From: Puniceicoccales bacterium
GTDB taxonomy: Bacteria; Verrucomicrobiota; Verrucomicrobiia; Opitutales; UBA953
Length of the DNA stretch: 51,895 bases
Direction of reading: 5' to 3'
Assembly (NCBI GenBank): GCA_031285745.1
Contig: JAITVQ010000164.1
Span: 1 to 51,895, forward strand
Shown: one piece after another, positions 21,013 to 31,024 of the stretch
How positions within the stretch are numbered: the first letter of the stretch is position 1
Layout of the letters: each line of letters starts with the position of its first letter
Position numbers and translations under genes: made by a program
Notes under the pieces: model-generated
Database searches by the model: none
Told to the model about the DNA's origin: nothing
Seen by the model: the letters and a program-made list of their open reading frames with translations, nothing else

Positions 21013-22488
21013 ATGCATCTTGCAACCAAAGGGGAGTCTTTCAATAAATTCGCACAACTGATCTTGGTGTTGTTGTGTGGAGCAACAATTATGCTAATCC
21101 CGCTTAAGATTGCCGGGTTGGGTTATTTACCCGGGGACGATGCATTGCGTCATGCTGCATATGCGGTGGATAATCGGGAATGGTCTGAAGTCCTAGTCTT
21201 AAATCCTGCGCTGAATCCCAAAATGGACAGTCATCCTGGATGGCACGCAGTGTTAAGATTTGTTCACCGGACTCTCAATATTCAGCAAGACGGATTGGTT
21301 GTTCTGGCATTTACGGCCACATTTGTCGGATTCATGTTTACAGGGCTGATCGCTTCACGTTCACCCTTGGCTTGGCTTGTTGCAAGTGGCGTTATGCTGA
21401 TTATGGAACCCTCTATTTACTCACGATTGCTATTGGGGCGGCCATTTGCCGTATCAATGGCAGTGCTTGTTATCCTATTGTTTTTCTGGCTGAAACCCGA
21501 AAAGAGAAGTTTATTCAAGGAATCGGCAATTGTTTTTAGCCTTTTGACTGTAAGCGTATTGATGCACCCCACGATATGGTATCTATGGAGCATTCCTATC
21601 TTTGCACTTTGGATTGCCGGACAGAAACGATCTTCATTGATAACTGCAGGATGTATTCCTTTTTCAATGATTGCTGCTGCGCTGATCCTAGGTGATTGGT
21701 ATGATATTTTCATTTTTCCGCTATACGCCATATTCAACTCAGTCGGTATTGATAACATTATTGTTACCAATCTGGTTACTGAATTACAGCCGAATGCATC
21801 ACCTGTATTTTCTATCGCTCTGATTGCTGCTATATTGATTATAAGAAAAATGCGGGGAGAGGATGTTTTGCTTGAATTGAAAAAAGTTGATTTCTTATTA
21901 ATTATCTTGGGGTGGTTGCTTGGATTGGCAGTCACTCGTTTCTGGTTGGATTGGGGAATTCCTGCATTGATGGTATGGATTTGTCGACAGATGCTTTTTG
22001 TTGATAAATTGGCAATTCGTGAAAAATGGACTGTTGCAGTTATCGGAATGATTGCGATGTTCTTGGGGATTGGCTCCGATTTGGGAGGACGCTATACAAT
22101 GGGATTGAAAACATTAACAGCTCGCCCTGTGGACCAGTTTCAAGAGTCTTTGCCTGATCGCGGAGGTATTTTGTATTGTGCAGATATGACCCCATTTTAT
22201 AGCATTTATTTCAAATTGCCTCATGATCATTTTTTCCGTTTTATCTTGGGTTATGAACCAGGATTAATGCCGCCTGACGATCTGAAAACACTGCGGGCCA
22301 TTCAATCCACTAATGGCGCACTTGCTGAATATGAACCTTGGTTTCAAAAGATGAATTCTGCGGATCGTGTTTTAATTTCATCGGTAACCCAACCGGAAAA
22401 AGAGGGTTTCGAGTTTGCGAGATTTTTCAATTATTGGATTGGAAGAAAGTTGCCAGCTACTTCAACTTCGTCCACAAAGTCATCTTAA
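21013..22488 (+). CDS. Multi-pass membrane protein
   Basis: 491-aa ORF with many hydrophobic segments; followed by methyltransferase, GT2 and GtrA genes. Confidence 0.65.
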   Translation: MHLATKGESFNKFAQLILVLLCGATIMLIPLKIAGLGYLPGDDALRHAAYAVDNREWSEVLVLNPALNPKMDSHPGWHAVLRFVHRTLNIQQDGLVVLAFTATFVGFMFTGLIASRSPLAWLVASGVMLIMEPSIYSRLLLGRPFAVSMAVLVILLFFWLKPEKRSLFKESAIVFSLLTVSVLMHPTIWYLWSIPIFALWIAGQKRSSLITAGCIPFSMIAAALILGDWYDIFIFPLYAIFNSVGIDNIIVTNLVTELQPNASPVFSIALIAAILIIRKMRGEDVLLELKKVDFLLIILGWLLGLAVTRFWLDWGIPALMVWICRQMLFVDKLAIREKWTVAVIGMIAMFLGIGSDLGGRYTMGLKTLTARPVDQFQESLPDRGGILYCADMTPFYSIYFKLPHDHFFRFILGYEPGLMPPDDLKTLRAIQSTNGALAEYEPWFQKMNSADRVLISSVTQPEKEGFEFARFFNYWIGRKLPATSTSSTKSS

Positions 22489-22504
22489 GGGAAAGCAACG
22501 GATA

Positions 22505-23254
22505 ATGACTTCACAAGGAATTAACCAAGAAGTTACGACAGATGCTTTTTATATTAAAGATTTGGAGCAGATGAAGCGCGCCAGGAATTATTTAAAATGG
22601 CAAAATAGTCTTATATTTCCATTTCTTGGAAAGAGAGTCATCGAAATAGGATCAGGCATTGGGAATTTTACTACAACTTTGGCCCAACAAGCGGATATCG
22701 TTGTAGGGATCGAGCCAAACCAGTATTGTTATTCTCAATTGGTTGAAGAAACCAAAAATTTTTCCAATGTGAGTTGTTTAAATATATTTTCCGAGCATAT
22801 ACAGGATCATCTGCCTTTAAATCAGAGATTTGACACGATCGTTTCCACCAATGTATTTGAGCACATTCCTGACGACAAAAAAGTTCTTGATGCGATTTGC
22901 CCCTATTTAATTGATGGGGCTCGGATTATCTTACAGGTTCCCGCTGGAATGTGGGCATACGGAGAAATCGATAAACTTTTAGGTCATTATCGCCGCTATG
23001 ATAAGTCACAAATGAAGCAATTGTTTTCAGGAATACCTGGGCAATTCTTGAAATTGCGTTATTATAATCCTATTGGGGCATTGGGATGGTGGATGAATGC
23101 GCGAATAAGAAAAGCATCCAATCAAAATGACCGGCAGATTTGGATTTTTGATAGATTGATACTTCCACCTCAAAGTATTGTTGAAAAAATCATAAGGTTT
23201 CCGTTTGGGCAGACAATTTTTGCTGTTTTTGAATATAAACGCAAACAAGTATGA
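22505..23254 (+). CDS. Class I SAM-dependent methyltransferase
   Basis: Motif I-like VIEIGSGIGNFTTTLAQQADIVVGIEPN and motif IV-like FDTIVSTNVFEHIPDDKKVLDAICPYL; start chosen at ATG 22505. Confidence 0.85.
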   Translation: MTSQGINQEVTTDAFYIKDLEQMKRARNYLKWQNSLIFPFLGKRVIEIGSGIGNFTTTLAQQADIVVGIEPNQYCYSQLVEETKNFSNVSCLNIFSEHIQDHLPLNQRFDTIVSTNVFEHIPDDKKVLDAICPYLIDGARIILQVPAGMWAYGEIDKLLGHYRRYDKSQMKQLFSGIPGQFLKLRYYNPIGALGWWMNARIRKASNQNDRQIWIFDRLILPPQSIVEKIIRFPFGQTIFAVFEYKRKQV

Positions 23255-24225
23255 AATCTCCCAAAATAGCAATTATTTTACCTGCCTATAATGAAGAATT
23301 GACTATTGCTAGCACAATAGGCGCATTTCATAAGGCATGTCCTCACGCGTATATTTATGTCATTGATAATAATTCCAAGGATAACACAAATCGAATAGCA
23401 CGACAGGTTATAGAAGAAAATAGTATTCAAGGAGGAGTGTTTTTCGTAGCTCGGCAAGGAAAAGCAAATGCCATGCGATGGGCTTTTACCAATATAGAGT
23501 CCGAAATATACGTCATGTGTGATGCGGATGCGACTTATCCTGCGGAAAAAATAAACGACTTGTTACTACCGGTTCTCAAAGGTGAGGCGGAGATGGTTGT
23601 GGGAGATCGGTTATCTGGAGCTTCGCAAGAATATCGTGATGCAACAAATCGGCAATTTCATTCTTTTGGAAATCAACTCATTCGTTTGATTATAAATAAG
23701 CTTTTCCGTGCAAAAATGAATGACATATTAAGTGGATTTCGTGTTTTTAGCCGACGGTTTGTTTTGAATTTTCCTATTTTGAGTGAAGGATTTGAATTAG
23801 AAACTGAGATGACTTTATTTGCCTTGGATCGAAGGTTTGAAATAAGGGAAATTCCCACACCTATTGTATCTCGGCCTGAGGGCAGTGCTTCCAAGCTTAA
23901 TACAATTACTGATGGCACCAAGGTGATTCGGAAGGTATTTTCGATTTTCAGAGACTATAGACCTTTTCTGTTTTTTGGAGGGATAGCATCATTTTTGGCT
24001 ATTATGGGGTTGGGGTTTGGTGCAATTCCCGTATATGAATTTATTTCAACAGGAACAGTGTTGAGATTTCCTACAGCAATACTTGCCAGTAGTCTGATTG
24101 TGCTATCTGTGCTTGTTTTTGCCATAGGCTTAATTTTGCAAACAGTGGAGAGACACCATCGGCTTTCTTTTGAACGTGGACTAATAAATTTTGGACGATC
24201 GAAGAAATTTGAAAAAGAAGAATAA
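23251..24225 (+). CDS. Glycosyltransferase family 2 with C-terminal TM helices
   Basis: IAIILPAYNEELTIASTIGAF, YVIDNNSKDNT and VMCDADATYP motifs; two C-terminal TM segments; 4-nt overlap with the upstream gene. Confidence 0.9.
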   Translation: MKSPKIAIILPAYNEELTIASTIGAFHKACPHAYIYVIDNNSKDNTNRIARQVIEENSIQGGVFFVARQGKANAMRWAFTNIESEIYVMCDADATYPAEKINDLLLPVLKGEAEMVVGDRLSGASQEYRDATNRQFHSFGNQLIRLIINKLFRAKMNDILSGFRVFSRRFVLNFPILSEGFELETEMTLFALDRRFEIREIPTPIVSRPEGSASKLNTITDGTKVIRKVFSIFRDYRPFLFFGGIASFLAIMGLGFGAIPVYEFISTGTVLRFPTAILASSLIVLSVLVFAIGLILQTVERHHRLSFERGLINFGRSKKFEKEE

Positions 24226-24230
24226 ATGAA

Positions 24231-24623
24231 ATGTTCTTCAGGCCGTTTATTAAATATTTCTTAGTCGGGTGCGTTAGCACGGGAATTCATTTTATATGTT
24301 TGTATTTTCTCGTTGAAAAGGTACTGATCTCCAGCGAAATATCCAATGTGTGTGCTTTCCTTGTCGCAAATATATTTTCATATTATTTAAATAGTGTCTG
24401 GAGTTTCCAGTTTTCAGTAAGCAAGGTCAGGTATTTAAAGTTTTTTATAGTGTCTGCTATAGGGGTTGTTTTTTCATATAGTATTATGAAGGTGTGTAGC
24501 CTTCTTGAGTGGCATTATATGATCGCATTTTGTATTCAAGTTTTGGTTATGCCGTTGATTAATTTCTTATTGATTAGATTGTTTGTTTTTCCACAGAAAA
24601 CATCTCAAAACGAACAAGGATGA
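24231..24623 (+). CDS. GtrA family protein
   Basis: 130 aa, four hydrophobic helices, GtrA-like FIKYFLVGCVSTGIHF...VANIFSYYLNSVWSF. Confidence 0.85.
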   Translation: MFFRPFIKYFLVGCVSTGIHFICLYFLVEKVLISSEISNVCAFLVANIFSYYLNSVWSFQFSVSKVRYLKFFIVSAIGVVFSYSIMKVCSLLEWHYMIAFCIQVLVMPLINFLLIRLFVFPQKTSQNEQG

Positions 24624-24644
24624 GCCAGATAGCTCACCCTTGTT
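24613..24644 (+). terminator. Hairpin following gtrA, possible terminator
   Basis: AACAAGG-A-TGAGC/CAGATA/GCTCA-C-CCTTGTT stem-loop overlapping the gtrA stop; no strong U-tract. Confidence 0.4.
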
Positions 24645-24681
24645 GCATATAACTAATCCCAATCGGTTGGGTCGAAGCAAA

Positions 24682-26115
24682 TTACTTCAGGGATGCTGGC
24701 GCTGCCGTGAGGTCAAGGGCCACGACTACAGGGAGACCATCACCAGTTGCCGCAGGTGCCGGAAAGCTTAATCCCTCTGCGGATTTGGTTACAGCAATCT
24801 TCTTGCCGTCGGCGGAAAGTGCAAAGGCGTTCTTAACCTCATTATTGAGGGCAACCGTAACAGTCCCGTCCTTGGGTGTCTCGAAAATGTGCAGGTAAAC
24901 CCGGTTCCCTTTGGTGGTGATACGACCCCAATCGGGTGCTTTTGCAAGCGGTGATGCAGTGGTGCCATAAATGGCATCGCCATTTACATCCATCCATTTG
25001 CCGATGCCTTTCATGCGTTCGATGCTTTCGGGAGGGATGGAGCCATCGGGCATGGGCCCAATATTGAGCAGATAGTTGCCGCCTTTGCTAACAATATCGC
25101 ACAGGTTGCGAACAAGTTGCTGGGTGGATTTCCACTTGGTGTCGTATTTTGACCAGCCCCAGGTGCCGTTCATGGTCATGCAGGTTTCCCAATCGAGCCC
25201 GGGTGTGCCGTCGGCGGGGATGTGCTGCTCAGGAGTGATGAAATCTGCGTAACGGGGATCCAGCATTGTTGTCACAGCACTGGTGCCCATGCCTTTGAAA
25301 CCGGCCTCGGGCCTGCGATAAAGACGATTGTTGGAAATGATTTCAGGCTGTTTTTCCCGGACCATTTTCATGAGTTCAATGCTCTTCCAGGCTTCCTCAC
25401 CATCAAATTGCGTGGAGCTGTAGTCCCACCAGATAATATCTACCTTGCCGTAATTGGAGAGCAGTTCCTTGGTTTGCCCGTGGAGGAATTCGATATATTT
25501 GTCATGATCGCGCGGAGTGTCTCCTGCGGCCTTGGCTTCGCCGGAAGGATAGGGCAGGCCCTTGGCCTTGCGGAAATCATACTGTGGGTGATGCCAGTCG
25601 ATAACGGAGTGATAATAGCCGACCCGCAATCCGGCTGAACGAACTGCTTCCGCGTATTCTTTTACGATATCGAAACCATTGGTATCAACCGAATCGTAGT
25701 CAGTCAGCTTGGAGTCAAAAAGGGCGTACCCTTCGTGGTGTTTGCTGGTGAGGACCACGTATTTGCAGCCTGTCTCCTTGGCGAGTTGGGCCCATTCCTT
25801 GGTAACACCCTTGCGCGGTTTAAACTTGGGGAAAGCTTCTTTGCGGTAGGCATCGCCGGGGATGCCTTTGCGCGACTGGATCCACTCCACGCCGCCTCCG
25901 CCAATGGATTTGCCTTCCCATTCTCCCTCGAGCCCGGAATAGAGCCCATAGTGGATGAACATGCCGAACCGGGCTTCCCGCCACCATTTCATGCGGGCGT
26001 CGCGTTGCGCAGTGGTTTCTTCGGAGGGAGGGGGCGTGATCTTGTCAGCGGCTCCGGCAAAAGGAAGCAGGGTCAGTGCCGCGAGGGCGGAGAGTAAACA
26101 TGCGGGTGAATTCAT
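24682..26115 (-). CDS. Alpha-L-fucosidase (GH29)
   Basis: Signal peptide MNSPACLLSALAALTLLPFAGAA; WWREARFGMFIHYGLYS, YVVLTSKHHEGYALFDS and VDIIWWDYSS motifs typical of GH29. Confidence 0.9.
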   Translation of the reverse strand: MNSPACLLSALAALTLLPFAGAADKITPPPSEETTAQRDARMKWWREARFGMFIHYGLYSGLEGEWEGKSIGGGGVEWIQSRKGIPGDAYRKEAFPKFKPRKGVTKEWAQLAKETGCKYVVLTSKHHEGYALFDSKLTDYDSVDTNGFDIVKEYAEAVRSAGLRVGYYHSVIDWHHPQYDFRKAKGLPYPSGEAKAAGDTPRDHDKYIEFLHGQTKELLSNYGKVDIIWWDYSSTQFDGEEAWKSIELMKMVREKQPEIISNNRLYRRPEAGFKGMGTSAVTTMLDPRYADFITPEQHIPADGTPGLDWETCMTMNGTWGWSKYDTKWKSTQQLVRNLCDIVSKGGNYLLNIGPMPDGSIPPESIERMKGIGKWMDVNGDAIYGTTASPLAKAPDWGRITTKGNRVYLHIFETPKDGTVTVALNNEVKNAFALSADGKKIAVTKSAEGLSFPAPAATGDGLPVVVALDLTAAPASLK

Positions 26116-26261
26116 CCCCAATATATACAAAAGCAGGGAATTTATGTTCCATCCACGGGAATTTTTATGATCGAAGTCTTGCATATTCAGAAATGAACGA
26201 ATTTGCACCGAATTTTGGAATAGAATACATCCTGCGATGCAATGGACATCAAAGAACAGGG

Positions 26262-26801
26262 CTATGCCAAGTTGAGGTCCTTGCGGAAAGAAGCATTATC
26301 GGAGAAATTTCTTAATCTGGTTTTGGCAATAATTACAATACGCACAACTTCTCGAACCTGTTCTTTGGACCAAGTGTACCCTGGCTTTCGCAGAGTCTTG
26401 TGGTTTTTCACCACGACTTGGGCAATCAGGTCAACCATCCGCCCGGAGATGAACTGAAGTCCAAACGGCAACTTGGGCAATGGGGCGAAACCTGCTGACT
26501 CCAGAATCGTGTTCAATAGGCTGCGTTTTTCTTTCGAAGATAAAATGGCGGAGAGTTTTGACCTGGGTTCAAACTTGAACCCAGGCGGCATCTCATGGCG
26601 AAAGGCCGCCCGGAGCCGGTAAAAAGCCCGGAGGGTAAGGCTGCCTGTATCCACGGGTAAGTTGTCTTTCCTTACCCGTGTGTAGATATAATCAATGACC
26701 TCTGCTGGGGTTTTCAAGATTACCGCATCGGACTCGGGAATTTCTCCGAAGTCGAAAACCTCCTCCCACGTCATGATTACTTCGACAAGATCCAGCCCCA
26801 T
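26262..26801 (-). CDS. Acyl-carrier-protein-like protein with C-terminal extension
   Basis: N-terminus MGLDLVEVIMTWEEVFDFGEIPESDAVILKTPAEVIDYI aligns by eye to ACP helices II-III; starts just downstream of the guaB stop on the same strand. Confidence 0.6.
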   Translation of the reverse strand: MGLDLVEVIMTWEEVFDFGEIPESDAVILKTPAEVIDYIYTRVRKDNLPVDTGSLTLRAFYRLRAAFRHEMPPGFKFEPRSKLSAILSSKEKRSLLNTILESAGFAPLPKLPFGLQFISGRMVDLIAQVVVKNHKTLRKPGYTWSKEQVREVVRIVIIAKTRLRNFSDNASFRKDLNLA

Positions 26802-26834
26802 GCTTTTTGTTGCTTGGGATAAAGACTCCGCAAA

Positions 26835-28412
26835 TCAATGCGAAGTCTTGATTTCCACGACATCGTGGGGGGCCGATTCGCGCTGACCTGCTGCCGAGAC
26901 GCGGATATAACGAGCCTTTTCCCGGAGTTGCGCCAAGTCGTGTGCACCAAGATAGCCAAGACCGCTTTGGACCCCACCCGCCAAGGTGGCGAGCACTTGG
27001 TCTATCGAGCCGGAGACTTCCTTTAACGCCTCAATGCCCTCGGCAGCTACCTTGGTCATCTTGGCATTCTTGGCTACGTCGTGTCCGTAGCGAGAGGCAG
27101 AGCCTTTCTTCATGGCTTCCAAGCTGCCCATGCCTCTGTATTCCTTATAAAGCTTGCCGTTGATCTCCATGATTTTTCCCGGGGCTTCCTTGCATCCGGC
27201 CAACATCCCTCCGAGGATGACCGCATCAACGAGGGTGAGGGCTTTGACAATATCCCCGCTCTTGGTAATGCCTCCATCGGCGATAATCCGGACGCCTCGC
27301 TTCTTGGCAGCCAGGGATGCTACATAGAGGGCGGTCAATTGAGGGATGCCCACTCCCGCGACCATGCGAGTGGTGCAGATGGAGCCTGGGCCTTGGCCAA
27401 TCTTGATGGCGTCGGCTCCAGCATCGGCCAGAAAATCAACGCCTTCGCCGCTGGTGACATTGCCGGCAATGATAGTCAGTTTGGGAAAAGTTTTGCGAAT
27501 GAGACGGACCCCGTCACCAACTCCCTTGGAAAGTCCGTGGGCGGTGGAAACGGCCACCACGTCGAGGCCTTCGTCCACGAGATTTCCGAGATGCCCAAGC
27601 AGATGATCGCGGTCGATTTCACCGTCGGGTTTGCGTGGTACCGATATTGCTGCGCCAGCCCTCAGGCGGAATTGATCATCCCGTGAAGGGCGCAGTCCCA
27701 CCTTGGACTCCATCGTGATGCTTTCGACGTCGGACAGCGTGAAAAGGCCGCGCAGAATGTCTTTTGAATCAACCACGAGCAGTTTGTTGATGCCCACATG
27801 TTCCGAAAATGTCCGGTCGGCGGTGGCAATGGGATCGTTGCCCAATTCCTTTTCCCGGATGGTATAGACATCCTTGCGCGGAGTCATTGCCACGGCAACC
27901 TTGAGGTGGCGGTGCCGCTCCTTGACAACACTGCCCCGCAGCAAACCGAGCAGCTTGTGATCTTTGTCCACCACGGGGAAGGTGGTGAATTTGTAATCCT
28001 GCTCCTCAATCAAATGGAGTATGTCAGCGATGCTCTGCTCGGGAGCTACTGTGACCGGCTCGTCGATCATGCCGTGAATGTAGCTTTTGACCTTGTGAAC
28101 CCGGCGGAGTTGATCGGCCTCGCTCATGTTGTAGTGAATGAGCCCGAGGCCGCCATTGAGCGCCATGGCAATCGCCATCTGGGACTCGGTAACGGTGTCC
28201 ATGTCCGAGGAGATGATCGGCAGGGATAGTGAAATCCGGTCGGAGATCGTCGTGTCGATCCGGGTCATCCGGGGCAATATGTCGGAATAGCGGGTCGCGA
28301 GGGAAACATCGTCATAGGTCAGGCCGATGCCGGCATGGTCGAGGAAAAATTTTCCAGCCGGTTTATAAAAGAGTTCGTCGTCGTTGTTTGTCGTGCGTCG
28401 TTTTGTGGCCAT
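26835..28412 (-). CDS. guaB: IMP dehydrogenase
   Basis: LTYDDVSL, two CBS-like segments, and [26 protein letters not shown] active-site loop with the catalytic Cys; start at [10 protein letters not shown]. Confidence 0.95.
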   Translation of the reverse strand: MATKRRTTNNDDELFYKPAGKFFLDHAGIGLTYDDVSLATRYSDILPRMTRIDTTISDRISLSLPIISSDMDTVTESQMAIAMALNGGLGLIHYNMSEADQLRRVHKVKSYIHGMIDEPVTVAPEQSIADILHLIEEQDYKFTTFPVVDKDHKLLGLLRGSVVKERHRHLKVAVAMTPRKDVYTIREKELGNDPIATADRTFSEHVGINKLLVVDSKDILRGLFTLSDVESITMESKVGLRPSRDDQFRLRAGAAISVPRKPDGEIDRDHLLGHLGNLVDEGLDVVAVSTAHGLSKGVGDGVRLIRKTFPKLTIIAGNVTSGEGVDFLADAGADAIKIGQGPGSICTTRMVAGVGIPQLTALYVASLAAKKRGVRIIADGGITKSGDIVKALTLVDAVILGGMLAGCKEAPGKIMEINGKLYKEYRGMGSLEAMKKGSASRYGHDVAKNAKMTKVAAEGIEALKEVSGSIDQVLATLAGGVQSGLGYLGAHDLAQLREKARYIRVSAAGQRESAPHDVVEIKTSH

Positions 28413-28510
28413 AACAGTTGTATTTCCCCAAGGGGGGATAAGGGTCATTTTAATTTATGACAATTTATTTTTGCGTAAAAAATGAAATTACTGATGCTTC
28501 CGCTATCACA

Positions 28511-29518
28511 ATGAAAACACCTCTGTTGCGATGTAGCTGGAAAAGGTACCTGCGGCAATTTCGTACCCCGGTGCGTACCGCCACAGGTGTTTATCGAAAA
28601 CGAGACGGTATCGTATTGAAAATCAGTGATGGTTCGGGGAAGACGGGGCATGGGGAAATCGCGCCGTGGCCGGGCTTCGGGGGTGAATTACTGGCCGATG
28701 CAGAAGAATTTCTGCGCAATGCAGAAGGCGAATTTGCGAACGAAGGCTGGAATATCCTGGAAAACCCATTGCTGGATGGGTTGCCTTGTACCCGGGCTGC
28801 GTTGTCGATGGCCAAGGGTTGGGCGGATGGATGGGCAAATATGCCCCAACTGGTTGAGTCGGTGCAGTCGGCAGGGTTGCTGCAAAGCGGCGGCTTGGCC
28901 GTGGAGTCCCTGTGTATCTTGCGAGATAGGGGCATCTCTGTTTTTAAGTGGAAGGTGGGCATTGGAACTGCTGCCGAGGAAGTCCAGATTGCCAAGGCTT
29001 TGTTGTCGCAAATGCGCGGCAAGGAAAAGCTCCGCCTTGATGCCAACGGGATGCTGGTTGATCTCACGCCGTGGCGCCCGGTTTTGGAAGACCCTCGGCT
29101 CGAATATTTCGAACAACCCTATCTGCCCGGGCGCATGCTTCAGGAGGTTTTTGATGACGGGATTGCCTGCAAGATCGGTCTGGATGAGTCGATTTCGTCA
29201 AATTCAACGCTTCCCGAAGAATGGCCGGGCTTTGTGATTGTGAAACCGCTGCACCTTGGTTGCTGGGAAAAGTTTTTGGAGTGGAGAAAGCGGACTACCA
29301 CCCCGGTGGTATATTCATCGGTGTTTGAGACTGCCATTGGCCGGGAAGCCATGCTGAAGCTTACCTTTGGTGATGAGAGAGTAGATGCCTTTGCCCAGGG
29401 GTTTGGTACCTTGGGCATGCTTGTTCATGATGCTTACGAGGTCCATCCGGGTGGAGTAACCGTGCGACCATTGAACTGGACTCCCTCGCAGTGGGAAATC
29501 TGGTGGGATTCAATTTAA
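28511..29518 (+). CDS. menC: Enolase superfamily enzyme, probable o-succinylbenzoate synthase
   Basis: FKWKVGIG, LRLDANGML, EYFEQP and GLDES motifs; directly followed by an acyl-CoA-ligase-like gene. Confidence 0.75.
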   Translation: MKTPLLRCSWKRYLRQFRTPVRTATGVYRKRDGIVLKISDGSGKTGHGEIAPWPGFGGELLADAEEFLRNAEGEFANEGWNILENPLLDGLPCTRAALSMAKGWADGWANMPQLVESVQSAGLLQSGGLAVESLCILRDRGISVFKWKVGIGTAAEEVQIAKALLSQMRGKEKLRLDANGMLVDLTPWRPVLEDPRLEYFEQPYLPGRMLQEVFDDGIACKIGLDESISSNSTLPEEWPGFVIVKPLHLGCWEKFLEWRKRTTTPVVYSSVFETAIGREAMLKLTFGDERVDAFAQGFGTLGMLVHDAYEVHPGGVTVRPLNWTPSQWEIWWDSI

Positions 29519-29527
29519 AATACTCTT

Positions 29528-30967
29528 TTGGATCAGATGATCTCAGGTGATACCTCCGGGGCGCTTTTTTCTCGCGCATCAATAGAGTGTTTTCTCGGCA
29601 AACAGCTTTTCCCGGAGGTTTCGTCACAGGAGGCGAAGCAGGCTTATGAAAATGCGTTGGCTGAATTGAAAGAAAGCCCGGCTGACAGTGTTGTTATCGC
29701 CTGTTCGTCTTTCAGCAGATATATCGGACTGATGCTTGCATCCCTGGCCGCCAATCGCTCGGTGTATTGTGCCAATCCGCATTGGCGAGAGCAGGAGTGG
29801 GACGAGGCCGGGCGGGAGATTCCTGCGGGTACAGTTTGGCTTGGAAGTGAGGAAAACGCCTCTTGTAATAAAATTATATTTCAGGGTGATGCTTTTCCCA
29901 GTGAAGAGAAGAGTGTCCGGATTTTTATTCCTACCGGAGGCACTGGAGGGAAAGTGCGTTTCATGGCACATAACGAGATGACACTGGCTGCGGCAGCCCG
30001 GGCGCAATGTGCCGTCTTTGGGAAACAACCGCTGGATAGTGTCAGTCCGTTGCCGCCATGGCATATCAGCGGGATCATGCCGGTCGTGCGAGCCATGGTT
30101 TCGGCAGGTCGGTTGCAGTTATGCGACGGTAGTTTTGGAGAATCCATTCCTTTGCCAAATTTGTTTTCAGGGTCGAAGGTTCCATTGTCGGGGAGAAACT
30201 TTCTATTACTCTCTGTCGTCCCGACCCAACTTCGGAGAATCTTGGCAAAACCCGATGGCGCTACGTGGTTGAGGCAGTTTGACTGTGTTCTTCTTGGCGG
30301 CGCGGCGACATCCCCGGATTTGCTGGAGCAGGCACGCGAAGAGGGAATACGCATTGGCATTGGCTATGGCATGACAGAGACGGCGGCTTTTGTTGCGGTG
30401 CATCTTCCTGGGGACTTCTTGGAAGAAAAACCTGTTTCAGGAACCGTGCTTTCTCATGCCGGTATTCGTATCTTGGATACGGAAGGAAATGCTGCTGCCG
30501 AGGGTGAGCATGGACGTGTGGTGATTTCTGCCGATTCACTGGCAGATGAAATCGGAGCCGTGGATAGTGTCGGAAGGAAATGCCTTTATACGCAAGACGA
30601 AGGATTTTTGCGGGATGGTCGCCTTTATTTACTGGGACGTTTGGATCGGCATATTATTACCGGGGGCGAAAAAGTGGATCCCCGTCGGGTGGAGGAAGTA
30701 TTGGCTGGAACATCAATGGTAAAAGCCGTGCTTGTGGTCGGTGAACCTGATGCAGAGTGGGGGATGCGGATCGTTGCATTGGTGGAGCTGAATAATGCCC
30801 CTAAAGTTTCCCCAAACTGGCAGAATCAACTCTCTGAATATGTTCGTAGCCAATTGGCGCGTCACTGTGTTCCCAGGCGCTGGATTGCCGTATCCCGGTT
30901 GCCTTTCAATGAACGGGGAAAGCTGGATCGTGGATTGTTGGCGGAATTGTTAGCCCCGGTAAATTAA
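29528..30967 (+). CDS. menE: AMP-dependent acyl-CoA ligase, probable o-succinylbenzoate-CoA ligase
   Basis: IFIPTGGTGGKVRFMAHN (P-loop-like), GIGYGMTETAAF, LGRLDRHIITGGEKVDPRRVEEVL, NERGKLDR motifs; next to the menC-like gene. Confidence 0.75.
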   Translation: MDQMISGDTSGALFSRASIECFLGKQLFPEVSSQEAKQAYENALAELKESPADSVVIACSSFSRYIGLMLASLAANRSVYCANPHWREQEWDEAGREIPAGTVWLGSEENASCNKIIFQGDAFPSEEKSVRIFIPTGGTGGKVRFMAHNEMTLAAAARAQCAVFGKQPLDSVSPLPPWHISGIMPVVRAMVSAGRLQLCDGSFGESIPLPNLFSGSKVPLSGRNFLLLSVVPTQLRRILAKPDGATWLRQFDCVLLGGAATSPDLLEQAREEGIRIGIGYGMTETAAFVAVHLPGDFLEEKPVSGTVLSHAGIRILDTEGNAAAEGEHGRVVISADSLADEIGAVDSVGRKCLYTQDEGFLRDGRLYLLGRLDRHIITGGEKVDPRRVEEVLAGTSMVKAVLVVGEPDAEWGMRIVALVELNNAPKVSPNWQNQLSEYVRSQLARHCVPRRWIAVSRLPFNERGKLDRGLLAELLAPVN

Positions 30968-31024
30968 CCAAGAAAAATAGCACTTGCTTGACGGCGCGAG
31001 CCTCCAAGCCATATTGCTTGTTTA

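Noticed and set aside
27081-28229. Long + strand ORFs antisense to guaB.
   Set aside because: Shadow ORFs of a well-conserved IMP dehydrogenase gene.
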